Positions 8,305 through 14,514 of a stretch of 24,603 bases of DNA are shown here, piece by piece. The position numbers were made by a program, and so were the translations under genes. The stretch comes from Candidatus Aenigmatarchaeota archaeon (GTDB lineage: Archaea; Aenigmatarchaeota; Aenigmatarchaeia; QMZP01; JACQNV01). The notes beneath the pieces are model-generated. The model did no database searches. It had not been told where the DNA came from and worked only from the letters and a program-made list of their open reading frames with translations. The stretch is taken from NCBI GenBank assembly GCA_016202865.1, contig JACQNV010000072.1:1-24603 (forward strand). The letters are read 5' to 3'. Every line of letters starts with the position of its first letter. The first letter of the stretch is position 1.

Positions 8305-8352
8305 CGCCCTTTTCCGAGTACAAGTTAAAGCGCGCGCGGAAAAGGCGAGCAG
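8305..8352 (+). other. tRNA intron 1 (D-loop, between positions 15 and 18)
   Basis: 48 bases. The borders form a bulge-helix-bulge: GCTC (8299-8302) pairs with GAGC (8347-8350). The three-base bulges AGC (8303-8305) and AGT (8351-8353) are cut after their second base. The inner helix is GCC (8306-8308) with GGC (8344-8346), continued by TTTTCCG (8310-8316) with CGGAAAA (8337-8343) around a single bulged C. Joining gives the standard D-arm GCTCAGTGGTAGAGC. The intron copies the GAGC half of the D-stem. Confidence 0.85.
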
Positions 8353-8373
8353 TGGTAGAGCACCTGTCTTATA

Positions 8374-8449
8374 AGGCACTTGGACACCTTGTCCAAGAAT
8401 ACTGCGTAGATAAGGGACGAAATTGACGAAGTTAATTTCCAACTATACA
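8374..8449 (+). other. tRNA intron 2 (anticodon loop, probably 37/38)
   Basis: About 76 bases removed between A37 (8373) and T38 (8450); shifts of one or two bases are possible. It holds two strong hairpins: CTTGGACA (8379-8386) with TGTCCAAG (8390-8397), loop CCT; and GAAATTGAC (8419-8427) with GTTAATTTC (8431-8439), loop GAA. I could not fold a clean bulge-helix-bulge at its borders: only TATA (8370-8373) with TATA (8444-8447) pairs, and the bulges do not fit the canonical cuts. Intron presence is needed for the cloverleaf; the exact ends are less certain. Confidence 0.75.
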
Positions 8450-8507
8450 TGCAGGGGGTCCTGGGTTCAATCCCCAGCGGGCCCACTAATAATCAACCAC
8501 TATAAAC

Positions 8508-8816
8508 TTGCCAACCTCTTTCTCTAGCTATTTGAGCTATCTACCGTTGCCTACAACAAGCCTGACTTTCGAATATTCCAGCATTGGCTCATCGTTCAGA
8601 GAGTCCCCAGCTCCAAATACTGGTCTTGGTTCTGGTTTTACGCTAGGTGTAGGTTCATTCGCTCAGGGTCTTGGTGCCATGTGTCTTGGAGCCTCTTGTT
8701 ATGTCATGCGTGCAGACTCCCTACCCCCAAGAAAAAATGTTTTCTCAAGGATGGCTGACAATGCATTAGAATTGTATGAGGAATACAAAAAACCGGTTTT
8801 GGGCCTGTTAAAGTAG
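8508..8816 (+). CDS. Small unknown protein
   Basis: 102-residue frame opening with TTG 8508. A later TTG at 8532 (94 aa) fits better with the TATA-like CTATAAAC at 8500-8507, and the first ATG is at 8679 (45 aa). The middle is Gly/Ser-rich and hydrophobic (GLGSGFTLGVGSFAQGLGAMCLGASCYVM, about 39-67), possibly one membrane segment or a flexible stretch. The C-terminus is charged and helical (FSRMADNALELYEEYKKPVLGLLK) and reads like real coding sequence. No family recognised. It sits between the tRNA and the thermosome, with the shared palindrome starting eight bases after its stop. Confidence 0.45.
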   Translation: MPTSFSSYLSYLPLPTTSLTFEYSSIGSSFRESPAPNTGLGSGFTLGVGSFAQGLGAMCLGASCYVMRADSLPPRKNVFSRMADNALELYEEYKKPVLGLLK

Positions 8817-8823
8817 AAGGATA

Positions 8824-8840
8824 ATATAACAATGTTATAT
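8824..8840. promoter_or_regulatory. Palindrome ATATAACAATGTTATAT, copy 1 (upstream of thermosome)
   Basis: ATATAAC and GTTATAT are perfect 7-base arms around AAT. It lies just upstream of the thermosome TATA region (8861 onward) and after the stop of the small gene. The same 17 bases recur at 18693-18709, and a near copy is at 22876-22888. Probable binding site of a dimeric regulator. Confidence 0.6.
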
Positions 8841-8860
8841 GGACCTTAATTCCATAAAGC

Positions 8861-8868
8861 TTAAAAAC
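8861..8868 (+). promoter_or_regulatory. Candidate TATA box of thermosome gene
   Basis: TTAAAAAC lies 72 bases before ATG 8933, predicting a start near 8888 and a leader of about 45 bases. GATATAAAAT (8886-8895) is an alternative that would shorten the leader. Either way this gene, unlike most here, has a 5' leader. Confidence 0.5.
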
Positions 8869-8893
8869 TCTCGTCGCATATATCTGATATAAA

Positions 8894-8924
8894 ATTTAGT
8901 TCATTGAAGACTAAATCTGGAGGA
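8894..8924 (+). promoter_or_regulatory. Thermosome leader hairpin and Shine-Dalgarno site
   Basis: ATTTAGT (8894-8900) and ACTAAAT (8910-8916) form a 7-base inverted repeat around a 9-base loop. It ends two bases before a strong ribosome-binding site GGAGGA (8919-8924) that sits 8 bases before ATG 8933. It could be an RNA hairpin next to the ribosome site or a DNA operator. Confidence 0.55.
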
Positions 8925-8932
8925 ATGATAAT

Positions 8933-10591
8933 ATGGTAAATGCGCAAATGGGAAACATAGGTGGACAGCCTATTTTAATATTACAAGAAGGAACAACAAG
9001 GAATAAAGGCCGCGAGGCGCAAAAAAACAACATTGAAGCAGCAAAGGCTATCGCTGATGCTGTAAGAACAACGTTGGGTCCAAAAGGCATGGATAAAATG
9101 CTCGTGGATTCTTTAGGGGATATCACAATCACAAATGATGGGGCTACAATACTTAGCGAAATGCAGATCGAGCATCCAGCAGCTAAAATGATGGTTGAAA
9201 TTGCAAAGACTCAAGATCAGGAAGTTGGTGATGGAACAACAACTGCTGTAGTTCTCGCTGGTGAATTGTTAAAGAAAGCAGGTAACCTTATTGAAATGGA
9301 GGTCCATCCAACAGTAATTACTAAAGGCTACAAGTTAGCAAGAGTAAAATCTTTGGAAGTCTTGGAAGGAATGGCAAAATCCATTTCTTTAAATGATGAT
9401 AAACTTCTCGTAAATATCGCAAACACGGCAATGACTGGCAAATCCGCTGAACGCGCAGGAGAAGTTCTTCCAAAACTTTGTGTTGATGCTGTGAAAAAAG
9501 TTACAAAAATGGAAGGAACAAAACCAGTGGTTGATGTAGACAACATTAAAGTTGAAAAGAAAAAAGGCGGTTCTGTTGAGGACACAGAATTGATCGAGGG
9601 AATAGTTATAGACAAGGATGTTGTTCATCCAGGAATGCCAAAGGAAATCTCAAACGCAAAAATAGCTTTGCTTGATGTTGCTTTGGAAATAACAAAATTG
9701 GAGACAGACGCGAAGATTGAAATTGACACCCCAGAAAAAATGCAAGCTTTCCTTGGCGAAGAAGAAAAAATGCTTAAGGATATGGTGGAGAAGGTTGCAA
9801 AATCCGGGGCAAATGTTTTGTTATGCCAGAAAGGTATCGAGGATTTGTCTCAACACTTCCTTGCCAAAAAAGGTATCTTAGCAGCAAGAAGGGTTAAGAA
9901 ATCTGATATGGAAGCTTTGGCAAGAGCAACAGGCGGAAAAGTTGTTACAAATCTAAACGATTTAAGCGCCTCTGACCTTGGACAAGCCGGTCTAGTTAAA
10001 GAGAAAAAAATAGCAGGCGACCAGATGTTATTTATTGAGAAATGCAAATCGCCAAAGGCAGTAACAATTCTAATACGCGGTGGTTCAGAGCATGTTATTG
10101 ATGAAGTCGAGCGCGCAGTTAATGACGCAGTTAAAGGTTTGGCATCTGCTTTGGAATTAGGTAAAATAGTTCCTGGTGGTGGGGCACCTGAAATTGAAGT
10201 TGCAAGACACTTAAGGAAATATGCAGACACATTCAAAGGCAGGGAACAGCTTGCTATAAATGCTTTCGCAGAAGCAATGGAAGTGATACCAAGAAGCCTC
10301 GCAGAGAATGGCGGTTTAGACCCAATCGATGTCATAACAAAATTAAGATCAGAGCATGAGAAAAACTCAGCAATTGGAATTGATGTTTTCACAGGATTGC
10401 CAGAGGACATGTTAAAGGCTGGTGTTGTCGAACCTTTGAAAATAAAATTGCAGGCTTTGAAATCAGCAACAGAAGTGTCTGAATTGATTTTAAGAATAGA
10501 TGATATCATTTCATCTGGCGCACCAAAGGGTGGCGGAATGCCTCCTGGTGGTATGCCTCCTGGAATGGGCGGCATGGGCGGAGATTATTGA
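8933..10591 (+). CDS. Thermosome subunit (group II chaperonin)
   Basis: ATP-driven protein-folding chaperonin forming double rings in the cytosol. 552 residues, normal length. Seen: N-terminal PILILQEGTTRNKGREAQKNNI, LGPKGMDKMLVD (48-59), TNDGATIL with Asp69, the nucleotide motif GDGTTT (99-104), GGGAPEIEVARHLR (equatorial domain), and the Gly/Met-rich tail GGMPPGGMPPGMGGMGGDY typical of thermosomes. ATG 8933 has a strong GGAGGA ribosome site. Upstream lie the shared 17-base palindrome and a leader hairpin, so stress regulation is likely but not shown. The following gene has its own TATA box. Confidence 0.97.
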   Translation: MVNAQMGNIGGQPILILQEGTTRNKGREAQKNNIEAAKAIADAVRTTLGPKGMDKMLVDSLGDITITNDGATILSEMQIEHPAAKMMVEIAKTQDQEVGDGTTTAVVLAGELLKKAGNLIEMEVHPTVITKGYKLARVKSLEVLEGMAKSISLNDDKLLVNIANTAMTGKSAERAGEVLPKLCVDAVKKVTKMEGTKPVVDVDNIKVEKKKGGSVEDTELIEGIVIDKDVVHPGMPKEISNAKIALLDVALEITKLETDAKIEIDTPEKMQAFLGEEEKMLKDMVEKVAKSGANVLLCQKGIEDLSQHFLAKKGILAARRVKKSDMEALARATGGKVVTNLNDLSASDLGQAGLVKEKKIAGDQMLFIEKCKSPKAVTILIRGGSEHVIDEVERAVNDAVKGLASALELGKIVPGGGAPEIEVARHLRKYADTFKGREQLAINAFAEAMEVIPRSLAENGGLDPIDVITKLRSEHEKNSAIGIDVFTGLPEDMLKAGVVEPLKIKLQALKSATEVSELILRIDDIISSGAPKGGGMPPGGMPPGMGGMGGDY

Positions 10592-10625
10592 TCTCCTCAA
10601 CCAATTCTTTCTATACTAGATCAAA

Positions 10626-10635
10626 CTTAAAAAAC
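10626..10635 (+). promoter_or_regulatory. TATA box of receiver-domain gene
   Basis: CTTAAAAAAC lies about 24 bases before ATG 10654. It selects that ATG over an upstream in-frame start at 10588 inside the thermosome 3' end. Confidence 0.6.
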
Positions 10636-10653
10636 TTATTGTTAAGTATCTCC

Positions 10654-11067
10654 ATGGCAAATCAATACGCAACAGGAGACAGAGACATTTTAATTGTAGA
10701 TGATGATCCTAACATTAGACAATTTTACAGAAGGGTTTTGGAGCGCAGATATACAACTGAAGAAGCCAGTGATGGAAAAGCGGCCTTCAGGTTTACCAAT
10801 AACAATAGATATGGACTAGTTATAACAGATATCGGAATGCCTGACTGGAGTGGACTTGATTTCATAGATGCTGCATCTCTTGTAAATCCAAATCAAAGTA
10901 TATTGGTTATAGACAAACTTACACCAGAACTTATTGAAGAATTAGAAAATCTTTCAGGTGTAGTAGGTCGTTTAAACAAGCCAATAACTGAAGAGGAATG
11001 GGTACTATTTGGAGAAAGATTACTTGAAGAAGTTGGGAAGTATGTGGAGCCTTCGCTTCATGGTTGA
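10654..11067 (+). CDS. Stand-alone response-regulator receiver domain
   Basis: A single CheY-like domain of 137 residues with no output domain. Seen: ILIVDDDPNIRQFYRRVL with the acidic pocket Asp16-18, the phosphoacceptor Asp59 in LVITDIGMPDWSG, and Lys109 in RLNKPI. At the switch position after strand four, where Ser or Thr is normal, the sequence is ILVIDKL, so Asp87 replaces it; this may alter signalling after phosphorylation. ATG 10654 follows a TATA box at leaderless spacing. The next gene, a HAD-fold protein, begins five bases after the stop, so the two are probably one transcript. No histidine kinase is in the window. Confidence 0.88.
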   Translation: MANQYATGDRDILIVDDDPNIRQFYRRVLERRYTTEEASDGKAAFRFTNNNRYGLVITDIGMPDWSGLDFIDAASLVNPNQSILVIDKLTPELIEELENLSGVVGRLNKPITEEEWVLFGERLLEEVGKYVEPSLHG

Positions 11068-11072
11068 TTAAT

Positions 11073-11858
11073 ATGCCAGAAATCAAAGCTTATATCACAG
11101 ACGACAACGGGACAAGAATCCCAGGATATAGGGAAATAAGGTTGGCCTATAGAGTTTGGAGGCAGTCGCTTTTTCCTAACTTTAATTTGAGAGATTTTTA
11201 CGAAATTGGTTTTCAAACACAACCAAAGTGTTGGAGATTGGCTCTAGATCACAAAGTCCAGGAAGCTGCAGAGACTTTTGTTGGCGAGGCAATGGTGGGT
11301 TTGACAAGAGATGATGTCAGATATTTGGCGCGAAAGGTGTTTCTTGAAGACTCGCATTTTTATGGTGCCCTAACACGCTTACCGAGGGCTGGAAAATTAA
11401 TGGACACGAAACCAGTTCCAGGATCGAGTGCAACTGTATGCGCTGCGAAAACTAGGGGAAAGAAAACAGGAATCCTTTCGCTTGGTTTTGAAGAGTTTAT
11501 ATTAGGACACATTGAGCATCACGGTCTTACAGGTTACTTTGATGTTATTTTAGCGAACAGATTGGCCTATTTAGATGGAAAGGTGGTTGGCATAGCCAGG
11601 CGCATCAAAGAAAAAGGATCTGGGATGGAAAAGGTTTTGAGTTATCTAGAACTTCCAGCAGATGGTTCTGCTGTTGCTTTTGTCGGAGACAGCGAATTAG
11701 ATGTTCCTGGATTTAAAAAAGTAGAATATCCAGTTGTCGTCGCAAGCGCAAAACCTGAATTCAAAGAAAGATGCAGAGGCGACCCTGATTTTGGCAACAG
11801 AGTGTTTATAGCAGCAGACGGCTATCAAGATATAAGAGTAAGGTTTAACTTAGATTAA
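11073..11858 (+). CDS. HAD-superfamily hydrolase-like protein with altered catalytic motif
   Basis: 261 residues from ATG 11073 (a TTG at 11064 overlapping the previous stop would add three). HAD motifs in order: motif I AYITDDNGT (Asp10, Asn12, Thr14), motif II TGILSLGFEEF (Ser136), motif III Lys181 or Lys187, motif IV VAFVGDSELDVPGF with Asp206 and Asp210. The middle (about 20-120) is a helical cap. The usual second Asp of motif I (DxD, general acid) is Asn12, so ordinary phosphatase turnover is doubtful; other HAD chemistry or a binding role is possible. Co-transcribed with the receiver-domain gene, which suggests signalling, but the substrate is unknown. Confidence 0.75.
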   Translation: MPEIKAYITDDNGTRIPGYREIRLAYRVWRQSLFPNFNLRDFYEIGFQTQPKCWRLALDHKVQEAAETFVGEAMVGLTRDDVRYLARKVFLEDSHFYGALTRLPRAGKLMDTKPVPGSSATVCAAKTRGKKTGILSLGFEEFILGHIEHHGLTGYFDVILANRLAYLDGKVVGIARRIKEKGSGMEKVLSYLELPADGSAVAFVGDSELDVPGFKKVEYPVVVASAKPEFKERCRGDPDFGNRVFIAADGYQDIRVRFNLD

Positions 11859-11863
11859 CTTTA

Positions 11864-11872
11864 TTTTTAAAT
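11864..11872 (+). promoter_or_regulatory. TATA box of DUF63 gene
   Basis: TTTTTAAAT lies about 24 bases before ATG 11892, giving a leaderless mRNA. Confidence 0.65.
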
Positions 11873-11891
11873 CCTCAGTCAAATAATACAG

Positions 11892-12851
11892 ATGGCTTCA
11901 GATTTTCTTTTCGATTCCTATGTCAAACCAGTAATCCAGAACGGTTGGTTTAATCCAGTAAATTCTATAACATACGGCCTAATTCTGATTATTGGGGTGG
12001 TCCTAGTTTACAAACTACTCCAGAAATTGAAAATAGAACCAGACTGGAAATTCCTTCTCGCAATAATTCCATTTGTTATCTGGGCCCCTGTCACAAGGAC
12101 AATAAGGGATTACATTTATAGAAATTTGCCTTCAACCATCACTTCAACACCACAATTCCAAACAGATTTGGGCTATAATATTGGCGTTGTTTATTCCAAC
12201 ACACAAGCACATATTTCCCAAAACCTGCCTTCTGGAATATCCAACCTGTATAGTGGTATTATATCTTGGTTCGTAACCCCAGGAAGTTATTTAATAACAA
12301 CAATAATAGCCCTCGGCATCTTCTTGCTCTGTGTCAGTATCCAGAGAAAATTCAAGCTCGAATACTGGAAGCCGATGTTTATTTTAGGTGTCATCGGACT
12401 TGGCGTGAGCATGCTTGCCTTGCCTGTAACCAGCATTGAGCCTCTCGGATTCCTTTTGATGCTATTCTTGCCTGCGGTTGTAATACTTCTGGGTATAACA
12501 TTCCTTCTAACAAAAACAAAGTTTAAACTGAAAGAAGTTGTGACATTCTCCAGTACAGGAATAGTCATAGCCCATTTGCTGGATTCTGCAGCCACATCAA
12601 CTGCACTACATCTCTATGGATTTAGGGAACAGCACCCAGTAATACGGTTTTTGTATGAAAACTTGGGAACAATATATGGCTCTGTTGCCTTCTTTTTGGT
12701 CAAAATTTTTGTTGTGTTCGGCGTTCTCTGGGCTTTTGACCAGTACATAGAAGACAAAAGGCTGAGAAACTTCCTAAAAATAGTTGTTGTTATCCTTGGA
12801 TTGGCCCCGGGTGTCAGAGACGCGATAACTTTACTTCTAGGTGTAGCATAA
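11892..12851 (+). CDS. DUF63 family integral membrane protein
   Basis: 319-residue multi-pass membrane protein of a family found almost only in archaea; function unknown. Seen: the N-terminal family signature NPVNSITYGLILI, then about seven further hydrophobic segments, a conserved polar stretch inside the membrane part (VIAHLLDSAATSTALHLYGFREQHPV, about 225-250, with His and Asp), and a C-terminal AFDQYIEDKRLRNFLKI followed by a last segment. A loop of about 40 polar residues (80-120) lies outside between segments. It has its own TATA box and starts 33 bases after the HAD gene. Identity by family signature; no activity can be assigned. Confidence 0.85.
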   Translation: MASDFLFDSYVKPVIQNGWFNPVNSITYGLILIIGVVLVYKLLQKLKIEPDWKFLLAIIPFVIWAPVTRTIRDYIYRNLPSTITSTPQFQTDLGYNIGVVYSNTQAHISQNLPSGISNLYSGIISWFVTPGSYLITTIIALGIFLLCVSIQRKFKLEYWKPMFILGVIGLGVSMLALPVTSIEPLGFLLMLFLPAVVILLGITFLLTKTKFKLKEVVTFSSTGIVIAHLLDSAATSTALHLYGFREQHPVIRFLYENLGTIYGSVAFFLVKIFVVFGVLWAFDQYIEDKRLRNFLKIVVVILGLAPGVRDAITLLLGVA

Positions 12852-12871
12852 CTTTATATACTCCAAAGTAG

Positions 12872-12889
12872 TTAAACCGAAAGGTTTAA
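12872..12889 (+). promoter_or_regulatory. GNRA-loop hairpin overlapping a TATA box
   Basis: TTAAACC (12872-12878), GAAA, GGTTTAA (12883-12889): a perfect 7-base inverted repeat with a GAAA loop. The right arm is part of the TATA box TTTAAATA (12885-12892). It could end transcription of the DUF63 gene or be an operator over the promoter. Confidence 0.5.
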
Positions 12890-12892
12890 ATA
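12885..12892 (+). promoter_or_regulatory. TATA box before the 12913 mini-ORF
   Basis: TTTAAATA lies about 25 bases before ATG 12913, placing the likely transcript start exactly at the mini-ORF rather than at the longer gene at 12961. Confidence 0.65.
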
Positions 12893-12912
12893 GCTTACTG
12901 TCAATTAATACA

Positions 12913-12957
12913 ATGCGTTTTCACAGTTTAATGGTGAAAACATTCAAAAAAAGGTAA
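12913..12957 (+). CDS. Possible leaderless 14-residue leader peptide
   Basis: ATG 12913 opens MRFHSLMVKTFKKR and stops at TAA 12955-12957, three bases before ATG 12961. Its start is at leaderless distance from the TATA box. The coding stretch contains an 8-base inverted repeat GTTTTCAC (12917-12924) / GTGAAAAC (12934-12941), and its end overlaps the AAAAAAGG purine run that could serve as ribosome site for the next gene. It may be a regulatory upstream ORF or only a by-product of a short leader. Confidence 0.4.
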   Translation: MRFHSLMVKTFKKR

Positions 12958-12960
12958 ATT

Positions 12961-13755
12961 ATGGGTTTAATACGAATGGTTGACAATGTCCTGGGGTGGA
13001 CACTTGGAAGATTTGGTTACATAACTTTTGATGAAGTTAAACAATATAGGCAGGAAAAAGCTCGAAAGGGAGCTGACAGAGCCGCCTTTAATGCTGTTTT
13101 AGGTTCAGAAGGTTTAGACGCACCTCTTGATTTGGGTGGTTACCAAAGTGGTCCAGAAGCAGATGCTGCAGCTTTAAGAGCAGGCAATCTTCGAAGAGAT
13201 GGAGCCTTAAGAAATTTATATGGATTATTTAATGAATTAGGAACAAGAATGACAAATGCTTATAGTGCTTTTACAGCAGATTCAACAGCAAGACAGAACA
13301 GGCACGAACTTACAGTTCAAGGTGAAATAGGAAGGCTAACAGGAATGCATGAAGCACATGAAGTCAGAGTTAACTCAAGCTTAAACGCTTTTGATGCAAG
13401 ATACACTGCAGACCAAAAAGCTCTAGGAGACAGGCTTGTTAAATTGGTGGAAGATGGTGTAAGAACAGCTACAGAAGAAGCAAAAAGAGGCGACGAAGCT
13501 GTTGTAAGAACAGTAACTGCCGATAGATTAGCAAGCGAAGGCGCATTAAGAGCAGAATTGGCAGGCGCAATGCAAAGAGGCTTTGAAGCAGTGGCGCAAA
13601 GAGTGGGTCAACTAATTACAGACTTTGATAATTATAAAAGATTTAATGACCAGAGAGCTGCAGACAATGCAAGGCAGCGAGAAGAGTTAAGAGCTTCTCA
13701 TGAAAGAACTTGGGCGATAACTGGACGGGGAGAATCAAAAGGAGGTTCTAGTTAA
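12961..13755 (+). CDS. Unknown coiled-coil protein
   Basis: 264 residues, soluble. A short amphipathic N-terminus (MGLIRMVDNVLGWTLGRFGYITFDEVKQYRQEKA) could touch the membrane. From about residue 65 to 250 the sequence is helical, rich in Ala, Arg, Glu and Gln with heptad-like spacing (ALRNLYGLFNELGTRMTNAYSAF, GDRLVKLVEDGVRTATEEAKR), suggesting long coiled coils. The tail is disordered (GRGESKGGSS). No cysteines, no signal peptide, no family recognised. It is followed after two bases by a one-TM protein, so the pair is probably one operon and may act together at the membrane. The promoter is shared with the mini-ORF at 12913. Confidence 0.8.
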   Translation: MGLIRMVDNVLGWTLGRFGYITFDEVKQYRQEKARKGADRAAFNAVLGSEGLDAPLDLGGYQSGPEADAAALRAGNLRRDGALRNLYGLFNELGTRMTNAYSAFTADSTARQNRHELTVQGEIGRLTGMHEAHEVRVNSSLNAFDARYTADQKALGDRLVKLVEDGVRTATEEAKRGDEAVVRTVTADRLASEGALRAELAGAMQRGFEAVAQRVGQLITDFDNYKRFNDQRAADNARQREELRASHERTWAITGRGESKGGSS

Positions 13756-13757
13756 AT

Positions 13758-14447
13758 ATGCCAACACCAGAAGAAAACGCAAGAAGAGTAAGAAATGATA
13801 TTGACACAGCAATGGCCGGACGCACAGAAAGATATCAAGGGGCAAGCGCTTGGGATACAGTGACATATGCTATAAGAACAGCAGTTCTAGTAGGAGCTGT
13901 TGTTGGTGCAGTCGGCGCATACAAAGGAGTTAATGTTGTTTATACATGGCTTACAAAACCAACGCCTGTTGCTGGATTTCCAACAGATAATTATCACAGA
14001 GTCACAGGGTTTAAACAACTGGGACCAAATAAAGCTAGGTTGGTGCTTACAGATGTTGACGATTCAATATTATTGGGAAGACAGCCTCAGGGTCCGGTTA
14101 CAGAAGAAGATTTGCTTAACGGATATGTAACAGCTGCAGAATTAAATGGTGTTGATGTGGAAAAAGCAGAAAGAGCTGCAAGAAATCCAGGATCAGCAGG
14201 CACTTTAACTCCACAAGAAGACATTGTTAGCAAGGCTATCGGAAGATATTTAAAAGATGGCGCTCCAAGAGGAACGATAGTAGTAGAGGTTGAAGGCTCT
14301 GATTTAGATGTGTTTACTCCAACATCAGCCAAACCTACATATGTAACATCACCATCAACAGTAAGAGAAAACAGGGTTTCTGTTAGCCCGCCAGGGGAAG
14401 AACCTTTTTTCAGACTTTCAGCCAAAGCGCTTGAACTTTCAGATTAA
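13758..14447 (+). CDS. Unknown protein with one or two membrane helices
   Basis: 229 residues. A polar N-terminus (1-32) precedes a hydrophobic stretch TYAIRTAVLVGAVVGAVGAYKGVNVVYTWLT (about 36-66) with Gly/Ala small-residue packing. A beta-type domain follows (FKQLGPNKARLVLTDVDDSILLGR, about 84-108), then a helical part and a strand pair (GTIVVEVEGSDLDVFTP). Unrecognised. ATG 13758 is two bases after the coiled-coil gene stop. The orientation of the large C-terminal part is unclear; positive charges just before the TM (Arg40) and Lys/Tyr after it do not decide it. It converges with the 670-aa membrane protein gene across a hairpin terminator. Confidence 0.78.
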   Translation: MPTPEENARRVRNDIDTAMAGRTERYQGASAWDTVTYAIRTAVLVGAVVGAVGAYKGVNVVYTWLTKPTPVAGFPTDNYHRVTGFKQLGPNKARLVLTDVDDSILLGRQPQGPVTEEDLLNGYVTAAELNGVDVEKAERAARNPGSAGTLTPQEDIVSKAIGRYLKDGAPRGTIVVEVEGSDLDVFTPTSAKPTYVTSPSTVRENRVSVSPPGEEPFFRLSAKALELSD

Positions 14448-14472
14448 TTTTATTTTATATAACAAATATTGC

Positions 14473-14497
14473 GGGGATATTGGTTTATCCCCCTTTA
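14473..14497. terminator. Hairpin terminator between convergent genes
   Basis: GGGGATA (14473-14479) pairs with TATCCCC (14486-14492) around TTGGTT. A short T-rich stretch (TTTATTC) follows on the + strand, and an A/T-rich stretch on the other side. It lies in the 67-base gap between two gene 3' ends. Confidence 0.6.
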
Positions 14498-14514
14498 TTC
14501 ATTCTTTAAAAACA

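Larger units (their letters stand above)
8290..8485 (+). tRNA. tRNA-Ile, predicted anticodon UAU, with two introns
   Basis: Exons give a 72-base cloverleaf. Acceptor GGGCCCG (8290-8296) pairs with CGGGCCC (8478-8484), discriminator A 8485. D-stem GCTC (8299-8302) pairs with GAGC (8358-8361). Anticodon stem CCTGT (8363-8367) pairs with GCAGG (8451-8455). Variable loop GGGTC, T-stem CTGGG/CCCAG and loop TTCAATC. CCA is not encoded. Intron 1 lies in the D-loop (8305-8352) and intron 2 in the anticodon loop (about 8374-8449). With a cut after position 37 the loop reads CTTATAT, anticodon UAU. The GGGCCCG acceptor and A73 are typical of archaeal tRNA-Ile. If the second cut lay before position 36 the anticodon would read UAC (Val), but the acceptor does not resemble archaeal tRNA-Val. 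Confidence 0.88.

Noticed and set aside
8363..8380. Intron-free anticodon arm CCTGTC-TTATAA-GGCA
   Set aside because: It gives a 6-base loop and one base too many; the following bases do not continue into a variable loop, so an intron is needed.
8188..8442. 84-codon frame on the - strand through the tRNA
   Set aside because: Overlaps a well-supported tRNA and its introns; no protein-like features.
9850..10575. Long open frame (241 codons) on the - strand inside the thermosome gene
   Set aside because: Antisense shadow of a highly conserved gene: Pro/Gly/Ser-rich product, no family resemblance.
10588..10653. Upstream start for the receiver-domain gene
   Set aside because: It begins inside the end of the thermosome gene, adds a Ser/Asn-rich stretch unlike a receiver domain, and would place the TATA box inside the coding region.
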